Shown here piece by piece: positions 13,301 to 24,189 of a stretch of DNA of 64,000 bases. The position numbers and the translations under genes were made by a program. How positions within the stretch are numbered: position 1 is the stretch's first letter; each line of letters begins with the position of its first letter. This DNA is from Ischnura elegans (Eukaryota; Arthropoda; Insecta; Odonata; Coenagrionidae): NCBI RefSeq assembly GCF_921293095.1, contig NC_060251.1, positions 101,294,566 through 101,358,565 on the forward strand, read 5' to 3'. Below the pieces are notes generated by a model. It was not told where the DNA came from and ran no database searches. It was given only the letters and a program-made list of their open reading frames with translations.

Positions 13301-16300
13301 GGTATTGCATGCCCTCCAGGGTAAGTGGGAGTTGCGGGGGCCCTCCTCCAGAAAATTTGTAAGATTAATGGCTCCAAATGGCGAGTTTTACGGCTTTCTG
13401 AGGGATATTTGATTAACCCTAAGACTTTTATGTAAGTAATACTAATCCATTAAGTAAAATGGATTAAATTTTTAAAAAATTTTTCTCTGAGCTTTGGGGG
13501 GGGGGGGTTAACCCCCAAAACCCCACCCTCGCTGCGCCAGTGCTCAACACGTATGCTAAACGTAATGGGTCGAAACTATTCCCTCCCATCCCCCTCCACT
13601 CTACTTCTGGGATCGAAACTTAACCATCAGCAGCGGAGTTCCGATTAATTTAGTTTCGTTCGAGGGAGTAAAGTTTCGTCCCGGGTCGAAACTAAGTTCC
13701 TTGGTGATTTTAATTTCGTGCGGAAACAAATATAAATTTAGGCCTCGCATTATTGTTTCCCTCCGGGTCAAAACGAAACGTTTTCGTTTCGTTTCACTTG
13801 CCATCCCTGGCTGCCGTGCCTGCATTTATTCTTGAATTGTAGGCGACATTAACAACGGAGTGGAGAGAAAACTTACGAGCGAAAGTGAATGACAGCAATG
13901 AAGCACGGGGGTTTAGGGACAATCGAATGCCCATCAATGAAACGGGAGGGGTTGCTGGGGCCCTCCCCTGGATTTTTTTTCAAGTTAACCTCTGAAAATA
14001 GCACTTTAAGGACTATGTTAGGCTAAAATGTTTTGGTATTACGACCGGTTTCGCACTTTTTTTGGAAAAATGTTGGTAAAAGTACTGAGAAAAAGTAATT
14101 GGGCTCAACTAAAGTTACTCAATGAAAAAAGAAATCAATTACGAGTACAAATTACTGATTTTGATTTAATTTATAACTTAAAAAATGTAATCAGTGATGC
14201 TTAAGTAACAATTACAATTACTTCTTATAAGATTGCCAACTCTATAGGCCGCGGAATCGAGAATTGGGAATAGATTTGAAAGAATCGGAATCGAAAGAAG
14301 TGGAATATACTCATCCATAGTAGAAAGTAACCGCTACAAGTACAAATCGATTAAAAAGTAATCGTTACAAGTAATCCGATCATTTTTACTCGATTACTTA
14401 CAAACACTGCAAATTACAATTTAACTTAAGGGGGGGCCAGTCTCTCCTTGACCCCCCATGACTCCCCCCTATGAGCACGACGGTACCGCGGACGCAAAGA
14501 CATCGAGAGTAAGCATCCGAATTTCAGGCCGCTAATGTTACCGGTGCGGTGTCGAGCACGTCTGAACGTCGTGAGACCTCGAGGACGCCGCCTCCCGGTA
14601 TTTATGGACGCGGGACTTCGCGATGCATAGCACGGGCGACATGGAACTCTAAAAAGAGAGACGGAGCACTTTGAGTCCAAGGATAACTGCGCACAGTGAT
14701 AAGAGCGCTGTCCGACTCTCACGGTCAGACGCCTGCATTCATTGTAAAGCCTTGGAGACTCCTTTGAATGTACCCACAGATCAATTCATCGTATGCATCG
14801 CAAGTGTCAAGAGCATCCGTTAAAACCTTTGCGAGTGAAAGGCAATAAGATCAAATCAATAGCTGTTCCAAAGGGATGAGGAATTTACGTCGGAATTTCA
14901 ATAAAAATGCATAGGTACAACAGATTCAGGCTTCAATTGGTGGAAGTTAGACATAATACTTAAATAAATGAAAGATCGTAGCACTTTTCCACAAATTTTT
15001 TTTACTCGGCTCACTGACCAGATGATGGCTCAGTGAGCCGAAACGCGTTGTACGCAGTAAAACAGTTGTGGAAAAGTGCTACGATATTTTATTTATTTAA
15101 ATATAAAAAACAATGCATAGATTTTAACATGGCCAAATTTTTATTTCTGAGCCACGGTCGTGGCCAGAAATTTTTTTTCGATGGTAATTCTTTAGGAGAG
15201 TGGAAAATGATAAAGCAGGAGCAATTTCCACAAATTTAAAGTTATTGGTACTATCGGTTACGCTTTACAGCACCATCAGGTACCAATAAATTTAAATTTG
15301 TGGAAATTGCTCCTGCTTTATCATTTTCCATTATGTCACGTTTCCACTCCATCTCGCCTGAAACCTCAGATTATCTTCTTTAGAAGAGGGTGCGCTTAAG
15401 ACAGTCTCTCCAAAAATTTCGAGGGGTTTTTCCTTGGCTTCGCTTCCCTTTCGGCGGACTTGTGAGAACAAAAAAATCTCGGAAGGCGATAAAAGTAAAA
15501 TATTGATTCCTGAGATTTGGATTATCATTTTTTGCTCTCCATTATATCATTCATAGTCAGCGCACGTAATATACAACCCACGTAACATTTATACCTTTTA
15601 TTTCTGCGGTAAATTAAGGGATTTTTTTCCAGGAAATGATACTGAAACAATGTCATAAATGGCAGCGATAGGTCACAGAGGTGAGGTGTCATAATTATGG
15701 CGTTGCAGGCATGTCGGTCAACACAGATGGATCGGAATTGCAGAACAATGAATAAATTTCTGTATGGCAATTGTAAAAGAACATCCGTCAAAACTTTCGT
15801 AAGAGGAAGGCAATGGGATCAAATCAATGGCAGGAGATGTTTAAAGTACGTGGATTTTTCACACCAATTTTAGTGCAATGCTTAATATATGTGACCAAAT
15901 TTAGATATCTGAGGCAAAGGAGTGACCAGAAAATATTTTCGGTGGAGAAAGAAAAAGGGTTATTTTGGAGAGGGTACGCTTAAGACCGTATCTCCCGAAT
16001 ATTTTGGGTAGGGTTGGAATAAACCTCTTCGCTTCGACGGTTTTGTGAGGATAAAATTTTTCCAAATGATATGAAAGAAAAACTTTGATTTTTGAGATGA
16101 TATTTTCATCGTTTTTGCTTTTAATCTCGTTAATGAGAATAGGGTAGTTTCCTTCATCAAAAAAAACGAAAGGCATTGATTGCGATTCGTTACCGAACAT
16201 TAGTGTATTCATAATATAAAAATAATTTGGTTTAAGAAATACAAGTTTCGACGAATGTTGACGGTCAATTTTAACCTCATTTGAAAAAGGCCATATCATA

Positions 16301-19300
16301 TTGGCGCCCATACGATGCCACTCCACGTGACGTCACAGGGACCTAGATGCTATACGAGTAGTCAGGAGTTTTTCATCGTCTGAGATTACCAATGCATGCA
16401 TGAGGCACAGAGCTCAGGGAAATATCTCCTAATAATCACCTATTAAAATTGCCTAAGGTCGAAAAGTTTCCTTCGTTTGATAGGGTATTAATAATCCTTA
16501 TTTAAGCCAGTCGCTACCTGCTAGCAGGGTACTCTACGCTACCGCCGTGCTCGGCAGCAAGCAGCCTGCATCGTAGCGGCGTTCATAGCCTCGCACCCAG
16601 GTGGCCTCACACAGCAGCTGCCAGACGTCACACGGGCTTTTCCCAGCATTCATACTTAGCCATCGCGTTTTCTCGCACTTAAAAATTTTCACTTTTCATT
16701 TAATCGCGAAAAATTGGTATCGTCATTTAAAAATCTAAAAGCGTGAAATATGTACTCCAGGAGTAAATATCTTTCGATTTAGGAAATAAAAAAATAATAG
16801 GAAACCACCCTATTCTTGAATCATTATGCAACCCGCAACACATACTCTACTCTACTTCCTACTATTCATAACATGATGGAGGCATTATTTTCCAGTCAAC
16901 GATGCAAAAATAATGCCATAAATTATCAAGGTAAATACCATAAATAGTCAATAAGCAATTATAGTTGCCATATCTAAGCCAACTAAGCAGGTTGATTCAA
17001 TTTTCTAACACTTTTGGGTTTATTCAGAGCACCATCAATGGTTTAATATAGTGACTTCCTATCATTTTGACTTTAGTCGAAAATTTATTGTCCTCCTCCT
17101 CCCAAAAGATAAATGCCTCCATCGGGTCATTTCCAAGTGTAGAGAGAAAAAAGTTGAATGTTTGTGGCGGATTGTCAGCCATGTGTGCACTTAAAAGTCC
17201 ACCTTATAAGTCATTTAAAAAAATGAATATAGGAAAAGACGTGTTGATGTTTTAGCAAAACTATTAACAAAGACAAGATCTCCAAGCCAGTGCAGTTTTA
17301 TGTTGAAATATCAGCATTTTGTGGCAATAATTCTGTCAAGGCTAGGATCATACAAATGGGATTTTACAACTGTAATTTTTTTTTCTTTGCAGCCAGCTAC
17401 ATAAAAGTGTGTCGCCAAAGTAACCCCAACATTGAAGAGTGTATCAAGAATTCCATTGAGAAATTACGACCTTACTTAGTGAAAGGTAAGATTATATTTA
17501 GGAGAGGATTCAATATACCTGTGAAGAATTGATTTAGAATATAATATGCCTGAAGGAAGCGGAATGACTGGTTAGGGTTGTGAAAGGTTAATAATCCAAG
17601 GAAGTGCCAATGAAGCAATTGAAAATTGAGACTCTTCTGTACAAAAATATATTGGTGATTCAATGGGAAAAATTATTTCACCACAAAAAGTATTCTTTCC
17701 TCTTCCAAGGGCTTTGCTTACTCAAGTAAATTTCTAAGTAAACAAATTCTATTGGCATATAGCAGTGGGAATTTCATTTGGGGGAGGCCCAAAACCAAGG
17801 GGGGAATTTTTGAAAAACAGGTGGTTTAAGTAAAGGGTTTTAAACTAAGCTTTTCATGATCAGAAAAACTCCATTTGTCAAAGAAATCTTTAGTAAATTC
17901 ATGATTTTTCAATATTTTGTTTCTAATATGAAGGAAAGTCATTGTGTTTTCAGATTTTGGTGAGGGGGGGGGGGGTCTGGATCCCTCAGACCTCCCCCCT
18001 CACTACGCCACCGGCATGTGGTCAAAGTACATAATTTAATGCAATGGATCCATAAATATTTTTTAACGAACATTGATTCTCTTTGCAGGCATTCCAGAGT
18101 TCAATATTCCTTCCATTGAGCCATTGTACATAAAAACTATCAATGCAAACCAGGGACAAAGTCTCAAGATCACACTGAAGGATGTGAAAGCATATGGATG
18201 TAGTGACTTTGTGATAAACAGGCTCAAGTATGTACATTATTCCAGTAATGTGGCAGGGCCATCATCCATATAAAAATTCTGATTCTGAGGCCAATATTAA
18301 GGGCCAACCTATGTGGGGATATGTGAGGGAGTTACACCATAGACAAATATTTTGAGGAGGAATAAAAGTATATGGGGTGCTTTTAACCGTTTGGCTGTGG
18401 GAATACATCATTTTAGCTAACAGCCTCTACGGGAGAGAACCAAGAAAATATTTTTCCCTTTAGCCTGGCTGAGTGTCTTGCAAGGAGTGAACCCATGTAA
18501 TCCAGGGCAACCCTTGCTTCTTTCTAATGGAGGGATGGGCCTACAATTGGGCTCTTGTTATTGACATATTAACTCTTTAGCTGCGGGAGTGTCAAAATCT
18601 TGCTGTCACTGTGTTCGGGACATGAGCAGGGAAGATATTTTTCCGTCGACCCCAGGCATGTGCCTAGCAGGTAGTGGACCCTAGTAATCCGGGACTGCCC
18701 ACCCTACCCCCTGATGACAGACCATGAATATAATATGCCCTCGGTAAATACACAGGGACGAAAGACCCACCACCAGAAGTATAAGAAAGAGAAACTAATG
18801 CGTTCAAATAAGTTTCCCCAGCTAATGGACAACGGGAGGATAAATAAATTCCTGGGAAATGCAAGGATTCGTTGGAATTGTTTTCATAGTGAATGCACCG
18901 CGGAGAGCAGTGAGCCCTCTCTTGGAGAAGGGATAATCTGGGTAGCACTCCCCGTGGTGAGGGTGCCCAGTCCTCCAAAGATGCCTTTGTGCTCTCTGCG
19001 ACTAGGTTGGGCCGAGTTCAAGCAACCGCGGAAGACGGCAATTAAATCTTAAGGAAAGGCTGCCAGTGGTAAGAAAATCTGTTCAAACGTAGAAAAACGT
19101 TTTTCCTGCACTCACCATGCAGACCATTTAAAAACGTTTCCGCAGCCTAAGAGTTAATAGTGTGGAGTGGGATGGAAGCAATACAAAATGGGCTGTACGG
19201 TAGGAAATGACAGGGAGCACCCCCTGCCATAAGGGCTGGGGCCAAGAAGAGTAAAGTCACTTCAGTGATCCCTACAGTGAGGAAAAGTGAACTTTGGCAC

Positions 19301-21715
19301 TACCTGGGTAACAATAAATATTTCAGGAAACTACTGTAGGTAGTCAAGCTATTGTCAAACGTTTAAAAATGTTTTTCCCATAGTCAGAGTAAAAAATTTT
19401 TAAAAACGTTCCTGCAGTCTGAAGGTTAAAATGTTTACTACATATCAGCAGGGGAGAGGGGGGGAATCGGGGTGGATGGGAACTAGGGCGTGACTTATTT
19501 TTTTATTTCGCCTCAAATTTAGCCCTTCTTCTTGCTTCCCTACCCCTTCAGGGGGTAGAATTAATATGCTATGAAAATCAGGTAGATTGTTTAACATTTA
19601 GAGGTCAGACTAAATGGAGTAAGAATTAATTTTCTTAAAAAGACTATGTATGTAATGCTAATGTTTTTATCGATGCATGTATATGTAAATACAAGTACCT
19701 TAACTTGAAGGGTGGCATAGGAAATATGACATTCAATTCAAAAGAAAATATTAAACTTGATAATATTTTATGTTAATGCTACAAACTAAATGATTCAGAA
19801 GCTTTCCTGAAAATTGACAACACTAACATTTAGTACGCACATAAATCACACCTTGTGATGGTAATCAGTCAGGTATGCCTGGTATTTAATTTATAATGTC
19901 AGCCTGTGTACATCTATATGTATTAACAATGGATAAATTCTTTTGACAGGATGGATTTGAAATCAATGTCAATGGATTTTGGATTGAATCTCCCTCACCT
20001 CTATATTGAATCCAATTATGAAGTTGATGGGAAAATTTTGTTGCTGCCAATCAGAGGAAGGGGTCCATTCACAGGAAATTTCAGTGAGTATTTGGACAAC
20101 TCTGAAAACTCAATCACAAATACCATACCAAAAAAAAATTCACCAAAAGGCGACCTGGCACAACTCACTATACATATTTATATGCTAGTTGTTATAAGGA
20201 ATTAACTAAGCTCTTCTTTTACCTAGCTAACTGCAAAGGAGATGTGATACTCCGTGGTGGATTAGAAAAGAGAGGAGGAAAAGATTACTTGAAATATAAG
20301 AGTATGGACATAAATATACACGTTGGACGGGGCAAAATGCAGCTAGAAAACCTCTTTGGTGGCGATAAAATGCTGGGTAAGTATACTCATAAAATTACTT
20401 AGCTTATCATGAAATAGAATTATTATTTTTGCCTTAAAGGATAACCCTGGAGAATCATGTATCTATGAGATGAGAAGATCAAATAGCTAATCTTTCACTG
20501 CCTCAGGGTCTGACACAAAAAAAAATTAAAAATTGCACACTCTTGTGATGAAATGAGCCAAGAAAGCCTCAGCATTACTCAAATCCTAACATCTAGATGT
20601 CATAAAAAGCCTACAACCCCTTCTCCAAAGAAGGCTGGCTATTTAAAAATGCAAAATGTATATAACGTTACCTTGCTGCACTGTACCCGTAGGGGAAAAA
20701 ATACCTACCCATTTTGAGAAACAAAAAATTTTCTTTTTAACCTTGTGTTAATAAACACAATTAGTGACTCAAGGGTATACTATACTAGGGTTGATTAAAA
20801 CCGCTGTTTAGGCTTTGGTTTTTTTCTGTTACTTTCCTTGGTGCCTTGGTAGTATGCAATGCCTCACTGCAATAATACCTTGACAGTCTGTATGCGTAGG
20901 CAAGAGGCTCTTTACCATCTTCTGACTCAATATAAAAGTATACCAGTTCATTTTTCAATCCACGGAATTTAAACCAAAACTGGTATAATATCCATATAGA
21001 GTTTTACCATAATTATGCAGTAATTACTTAAATAATTAAATCTTAAGCTGATTTTATAATAGGCATTTTAAACTGATATTTGTTGCATGGCTCTACATAA
21101 AACAAAATATCGCATTTAAGAGTATAAAATTCTCAAAAGTAACCCATTATTTTTTCATAAAACAACATAAATATACAATGTTTCAATCACTGATTCAACT
21201 ATAGCTTTTATTCTTAAATAAAATGTTCGAGCACAGAGACAGGGCCCAAGCTTTTACTCAACTGAGTCTCATGGGACAACAGCATATCTGGGTTTATTCC
21301 ACCACTATCCTTCCTGCTCAAGGAAATATTACAGATTATCAAAAAAATTTACACATCTGGAAGGTTCATTATTTATCTTAAGTAAAATACTTTCTCAAAT
21401 AAAATGGAATAGCTCTCACTTTTGTTTCCAATTTCGTTTTACAATTAGAAAATCAAATATGCAAGCAACATATTCGATTCAATTGAAAACTAAAAATTAT
21501 ATATTCTAATGGAAATCACACTAGGATTAATATCAATTAATAATGTATCTTTTCATATTCCAGGAAAAATTGTGAATGATGCAATAAATGCCAATTTTGA
21601 CCAATTCAGAAAAGAACTGAAGCCACAGATTGAGAAGGCGATATCTTCAGTAATGTTAGATTCAGCCAATCAAATTGTACAGCACTTCCCATATTCAGAA
21701 CTGTTCCCCAAATAA
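7291..21715 (+). CDS. Takeout / juvenile-hormone-binding-protein family secreted protein (6 coding exons)
   Basis: Spliced CDS: 7291-7384, 17393-17485, 18089-18227, 19950-20083, 20227-20376, 21564-21715; 762 nt, 253 residues plus TAA, a usual length for the family. Residues 1-22 form a signal peptide (hydrophobic core LLLALPHSFA). After it come the family hallmarks: PSYIKVC...EEC with the two N-terminal cysteines (C38, C48) that make the conserved disulfide, then the GIPEFNIPSIEPL block, C100 in AYGCSDF, the LPHLYIESNYEVDGK block, GNFTNCKGD, and a C-terminal helix ending SELFPK. Known of the family: secreted carriers with a hydrophobic tunnel for lipophilic ligands, linked to circadian, feeding and juvenile hormone biology. 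The ligand here cannot be read from the sequence. All junctions are GT/AG and the phases (1,1,2,1,1) agree. The ATG at 7291 is chosen because it gives the signal peptide. Untranslated exons further upstream are possible. Confidence 0.92.
12405..12530 (+). pseudogene. Non-LTR retrotransposon 3' coding tail, relic
   Basis: The phrase aggaaggaagtccagaaagg followed by a Met-Leu-Leu-Lys-Tyr-Tyr-Met-Glu-Thr-like stretch resembles the end of insect non-LTR reverse transcriptases. A diverged second copy lies near 62160-62335. Too short and decayed to assign a clade. Confidence 0.4.
12831..13809. mobile_element. hAT-like non-autonomous element, GGATGGCA family, copy 1 (interrupted)
   Basis: Starts CAGGAATGGCAGTAGAAACT and ends TTGCCATCCCTG. 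The flanks are similar (gctgcgtg before, gctgccgtg after). Internally rich in aaacgaaa motifs. It is split by a separate hAT-like element at 13233-13542; without it the copy matches the other two (45740-46394 and 59596-60280). Confidence 0.75.
13233..13542. mobile_element. hAT-like non-autonomous element, GCGCAGC family, copy 1 (nested)
   Basis: Ends CATGGGCGCAGCC and CGCTGCGCCAGTG, with a perfect 8-bp duplication CTCAACAC at 13225-13232 and 13543-13550. It sits inside the GGATGGCA-family element. No transposase coding is seen. Confidence 0.85.
14440..14735. other. GC-rich island of unknown origin in intron 1
   Basis: Conspicuously GC-rich against AT-rich surroundings, with an open 98-codon frame on the - strand that shows no recognisable domain. 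It could be part of a transposon or an old CpG-rich insertion. Confidence 0.3.
14961..15100. mobile_element. Fold-back element with inner stem (GCCGAAACGCGT motif)
   Basis: Outer arms (ATCGTAGCACTTTTCCACAA and its complement) enclose an inner stem CGGCTCACTGA / TCAGTGAGCCG and the motif GATGATGGCTCAGTGAGCCG. The same motif recurs at 58730-58850. Confidence 0.65.
15201..15330. mobile_element. Fold-back element, 52-base arms
   Basis: Left arm 15201-15252 starts TGGAAAATGATAAAGCAGG. Right arm 15279-15330 is its near-exact complement. Short spacer and no coding. Confidence 0.7.
17393..17485 (+). CDS. Takeout-like gene, coding exon 2
   Basis: The acceptor is a pyrimidine-rich tract ending ctttgcag. 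The exon encodes PSYIKVCRQSNPNIEEC and continues to LRPYLVKG; the paired cysteines mark the N-terminal disulfide of the takeout/JHBP fold. The donor is gtaaga. Confidence 0.92.
17763..18013. mobile_element. hAT-like element, CAGTGGC..CCAG family, copy 1
   Basis: Ends CAGTGGGAATTTCATTTGGG and CTCACTACGCCACCG, flanked by gcatatag / gcatgtgg (6 of 8). Related in opposite orientation to 36266-36514. It lies in intron 2 of the takeout-like gene. Confidence 0.7.
18089..18227 (+). CDS. Takeout-like gene, coding exon 3
   Basis: Acceptor ctttgcag, donor gtatgt. Encodes the GIPEFNIPSIEPLYIK block and LKDVKAYGCSDFVINRL, with the conserved third cysteine (C100). Confidence 0.92.
18387..19425. mobile_element. 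Outer piggyBac-like element in a TTAA site
   Basis: Ends CCGTTTGGCTGTGGG and, inverted, CCTTCAGACTGCAGG, directly flanked by TTAA at 18383-18386 and 19426-19429. It is interrupted by a second element of the same type at 18573-19153. No transposase. Confidence 0.55.
18573..19153. mobile_element. Inner piggyBac-like element in a TTAA site
   Basis: Starts CTCTTTAGCTGCGG and ends CCGCAGCCTAAGAG (12 of 14 inverted match), with TTAA on both sides (18569-18572 and 19154-19157). Open frames on both strands carry no transposase motif. Confidence 0.65.
19950..20083 (+). CDS. Takeout-like gene, coding exon 4
   Basis: Acceptor tttgacag, donor gtgagt. Encodes KMDLKSMSMDFGLNLPHLY, then the family's strand motif IESNYEVDGKILLLPIRGRG and GPFTGNF. 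The first AAG codon is split with exon 3. Confidence 0.92.
20227..20376 (+). CDS. Takeout-like gene, coding exon 5
   Basis: Acceptor acctag, donor gtaagt. Encodes TNCKGDVILRG, joined to exon 4 as GNFTNCKGD, then YKSMDINIHVGRGKMQLENL and FGGDKML, a typical takeout core. Confidence 0.92.
20730..20925. repeat. Interspersed repeat, copy 1 (related to 22605-22790)
   Basis: Shares AACACAATTAGTGACT, a GTCACTTTCCT-like block and a GCATGGGCAAGA-like block with 22605-22790. Lies in intron 5 of the takeout-like gene. Family unknown. Confidence 0.5.
21564..21715 (+). CDS. Takeout-like gene, terminal coding exon 6
   Basis: Acceptor attccag. Encodes GKIVNDAINANFDQFRKELK, the following helix, and HFPYSELFPK with TAA at 21713-21715. 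The C-terminal amphipathic helix is normal for the family. Confidence 0.92.
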
Positions 21716-21720
21716 TACCT

Positions 21721-21726
21721 AATAAA
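21721..21726 (+). promoter_or_regulatory. Polyadenylation signal of the takeout-like gene
   Basis: AATAAA lies five bases after the stop codon, followed by AT-rich then TTGTTGTT-rich sequence. This implies a very short 3' UTR. Confidence 0.55.
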
Positions 21727-21858
21727 ATATATTATTTTTTTATAAGCACAATTGTTGTTAATTAAGACCTGAGATTGCTTACCTTTGACTAGGCTGATTA
21801 GAGCAAGGCTGGATGAATCACTGACAGCACAGGTATGTGGCCCCATCATCCATCCAGT

Positions 21859-22157
21859 CAGGGCCGCAGCTAAGAATTAAGGCTAGGGGGGATTTTAGGC
21901 GCAACCAATACTTAGGGGTGTGGGGGTATTGCATAGCTGCCAGGGTAAGCAGGAGTTGTGGGGGCCCTTCTCCAGAAAAATTTTAAGAATAATGGTTCAA
22001 AATGGCGAGTTTTACGGCTTTCTGTGGGATATTTGATTAATCCTAACACTATTCTATAAGTAATACTTATCCAATTATGTAAAATGGAATAAACATTAAA
22101 ATTTCTGTGAGCTCTGGGGGGGATTTTATCCCCCAAAACCCCCATGCTGCGCCACTG
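21859..22157. mobile_element. hAT-like element, GCGCAGC family, copy 2
   Basis: Starts CAGGGCCGCAGCTAAGAATT and ends GCTGCGCCACTG, with flanks catccagt / cacccagt (7 of 8). Just downstream of the takeout-like gene. Confidence 0.82.
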
Positions 22158-22604
22158 CACCCAGTAATCCTCAAAAATTACAAGATCATGGACTACTCTT
22201 AAGGCTGTAAAACATGGGGCACGTACTAGCACAATCTGTCATTTGTACGAAGGTGCAGTCAAAATTGCATTGTGTATAGTGATGAATTGCTAGAACACAA
22301 GCGAAAATGCATGGACGTGAGATTGCAAAATAGCCCCTGTTCTAATTTTGTTCATGCAATTGCACAATCCCATGCCATTTTAGAAATGAATGCATTTCTA
22401 AACTGGGCAATTCCGTGTCCAGTGTAAAACAGCCTTTAGGCCCTGGGGGTATTGCCTCCCTTCAAAACCCCTTTCAGTGAGCCTACCCAAAGGAGTTTCT
22501 TTGTTACTCAGATTTTTGCTGTTAAAACTCATATTCCAAATACATAAAATAAATGGTTGGGTTTACGTTTGCACTCAGAAGGGCATATAAGGGGGTTCAG
22601 CAAT

Positions 22605-22790
22605 GATAGATGAACACAATTAGTGACTGATTGGTGCACTTAACAGGGGGAATTAAAGCTGTTTTTTTTGCTTGATTTTTTTGCGTCACTTTCCTCAGTG
22701 CCCTGTGGTATACAATACCACTTGGCAATAACGATTCTGAGGTATGATATGCATGGGCAAGATGCTTGTTAGATATTTTCATCAACTGTT
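22605..22790. repeat. Interspersed repeat, copy 2
   Basis: Matches 20730-20925 over most of its length. The - strand has a short open frame, which the other copy lacks. Nature unknown. Confidence 0.5.
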
Positions 22791-23140
22791 TTTGCTCATT
22801 CTTCCTAGAAGATACGGTCTTTTCAATTATGCATCCCAGAAATTACAAGGGGAATGGCCTTATAATTTAAGAGCATAGGTAAGGACTCATTTCCTTTGGA
22901 AATCCCTTAAAATTCAACTCAATGATAAGGGGTGCAATTGTGATGAAAGTAATAAAAGGGATATGCAAGACACCATTGCTGATGACCCTTGTCTCTATTA
23001 ACCTTTTCAAGATGGTGGAGTTCTCTCCTAGGCATGACTGCTGCACTGTGCCCCAAGAGGCTCTTCAGTCCCTCTCTACAGAGCAATTTTGCAGGTCATT
23101 TGTTAAGAAGGACCTCTCAGATAATCACACACTATCAGTA

Positions 23141-23849
23141 TTGAATGAAATAAAATAACTTTGTTTTATTCCACACTTTATTTTAAATACCACGACCCGA
23201 ATTTCAACATCTAGTGTTATGATCAGGTGCAATTCGATGGGTGGCATGCTTTTAAATAGGTAATCATGGGTGGAAGGGGGGGGGAACCGAAAAAGGGGCG
23301 GGTGGGAAGGAACATTGATGACGGGTAAAGCTGTTTTTTGAAGAAAGGAGTGGGGGGGGCCTTGGGCTGGCTTGCATGGGATAAACGGAATGGGAATTTT
23401 ACATTTTACATTGTATTGACAAGGGGAGAAAAATTGACTTTTTAGAACAGTTTGAGATTGTGAATTGCCCCACTAAACTTTGTAATGACCATATGTTCCC
23501 CTCCCAGTCACCATTACTTAACATCACACTAACATCCCCATTCGACCCTCAACCTTGATTCCTTCATGTCTTTTAAACCTTTTGAGAACCCCTCCCCCCT
23601 TTATCTTTTTCCTTGTCGTTTATCCCATGAAGCCAGTCCAATGCCCCCCCCACTCCTTTCTTCAAAAAACAGCTTTACCCATCATCAATGTTCCTTCCCA
23701 CCTGCCCCTTTATCAGTCCCCCCCCCTTCCACCCACTAAAGCATGCCGCCCATCGAATTGCACCTGATGATAACACTAGATGTTGAAACCCGGGTCGTAC
23801 TATTTAAAATAAAGTGTGGAATAAAACAAAGTTATTTTATTTCATTCAA
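23141..23849. mobile_element. Large fold-back MITE with TA target duplication
   Basis: Arms of roughly 230 bases start TTGAATGAAATAAAATAAC and end with its complement. The left arm includes ACATCTAGTGTTATGATCAG and the right its complement, and the TA dinucleotide flanks both ends. The inner arms are rich in G (left) and C (right). No coding. Confidence 0.8.
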
Positions 23850-24189
23850 TAATGAAGCAATTCCACAAAATAATGCCTGAGACCATGTCTTATACACACT
23901 ATCAGCACCAAATTTTTTCATCCCTTCCTAGCAGGAACTCCGCATTATCTCAGACTGCGAGGGTTGTTGGGATCCCTCCTTTCCAGGTTTATAACCCTAC
24001 CAGCGGCATTTGCTTGCAGTCAACTTTGATTTGTATGTTTGAATTAGCTACATGGGTAATTGTTGCTTGCACATAAGTTGCAGACTTTGAATTGAATTTC
24101 TGTTTTTTTTTTCCTAAGAATCGTCGAATTTTGAACGAAGCTCTGCCGTCAATATTAACGGATCTAATGCATCAACAATTTCCATGTTG

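Larger units (their letters stand above)
14814..16120. repeat. Diverged direct duplication, later interrupted by fold-backs
   Basis: Two shared blocks recur in the same order. Block 1 is at 14814-14863 and 15783-15832 (share AAGGCAAT and GATCAAATCAAT). Block 2 is at about 15385-15540 and 15960-16118 (share CGCTTAAGAC). The first copy contains both fold-back elements; the second does not. Confidence 0.6.
7385..17392 (+). other. Intron 1 of the takeout-like gene
   Basis: About 10 kb with no supported exon. 7.4-10 kb is AT-rich sequence in which I see no gene. 10.1 kb has a short tandem run of agttctagtt, and 10.40-10.48 kb has a GC-rich stretch ending gggcctg that looks like one hAT terminus. 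12.4-12.5 kb holds a retrotransposon tail. 12.8-13.8 kb holds nested hAT-like elements. 14.09-14.41 kb is rich in agtaat/attact motifs. 14.44-14.73 kb is GC-rich, and 14.8-16.1 kb holds a duplicated segment with two fold-backs. Confidence 0.7.

Noticed and set aside
14090..14410. Stretch rich in agtaat/attact motifs, resembling a hAT relic with a CAGTGTTTGTAAGTAATC-like inverted right end
   Set aside because: The left terminus and target duplication could not be found, so it is not listed as an element.
15901..16326. 141-codon open frame on the - strand
   Set aside because: No recognisable domain. It overlaps a duplicated non-coding segment whose other copy is frame-broken, and about one such frame is expected by chance in 64 kb of AT-rich DNA.
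18714..19052. 112-codon + frame and overlapping 104-codon - frame
   Set aside because: Both lie inside the inner piggyBac-like element and show no transposase motif.
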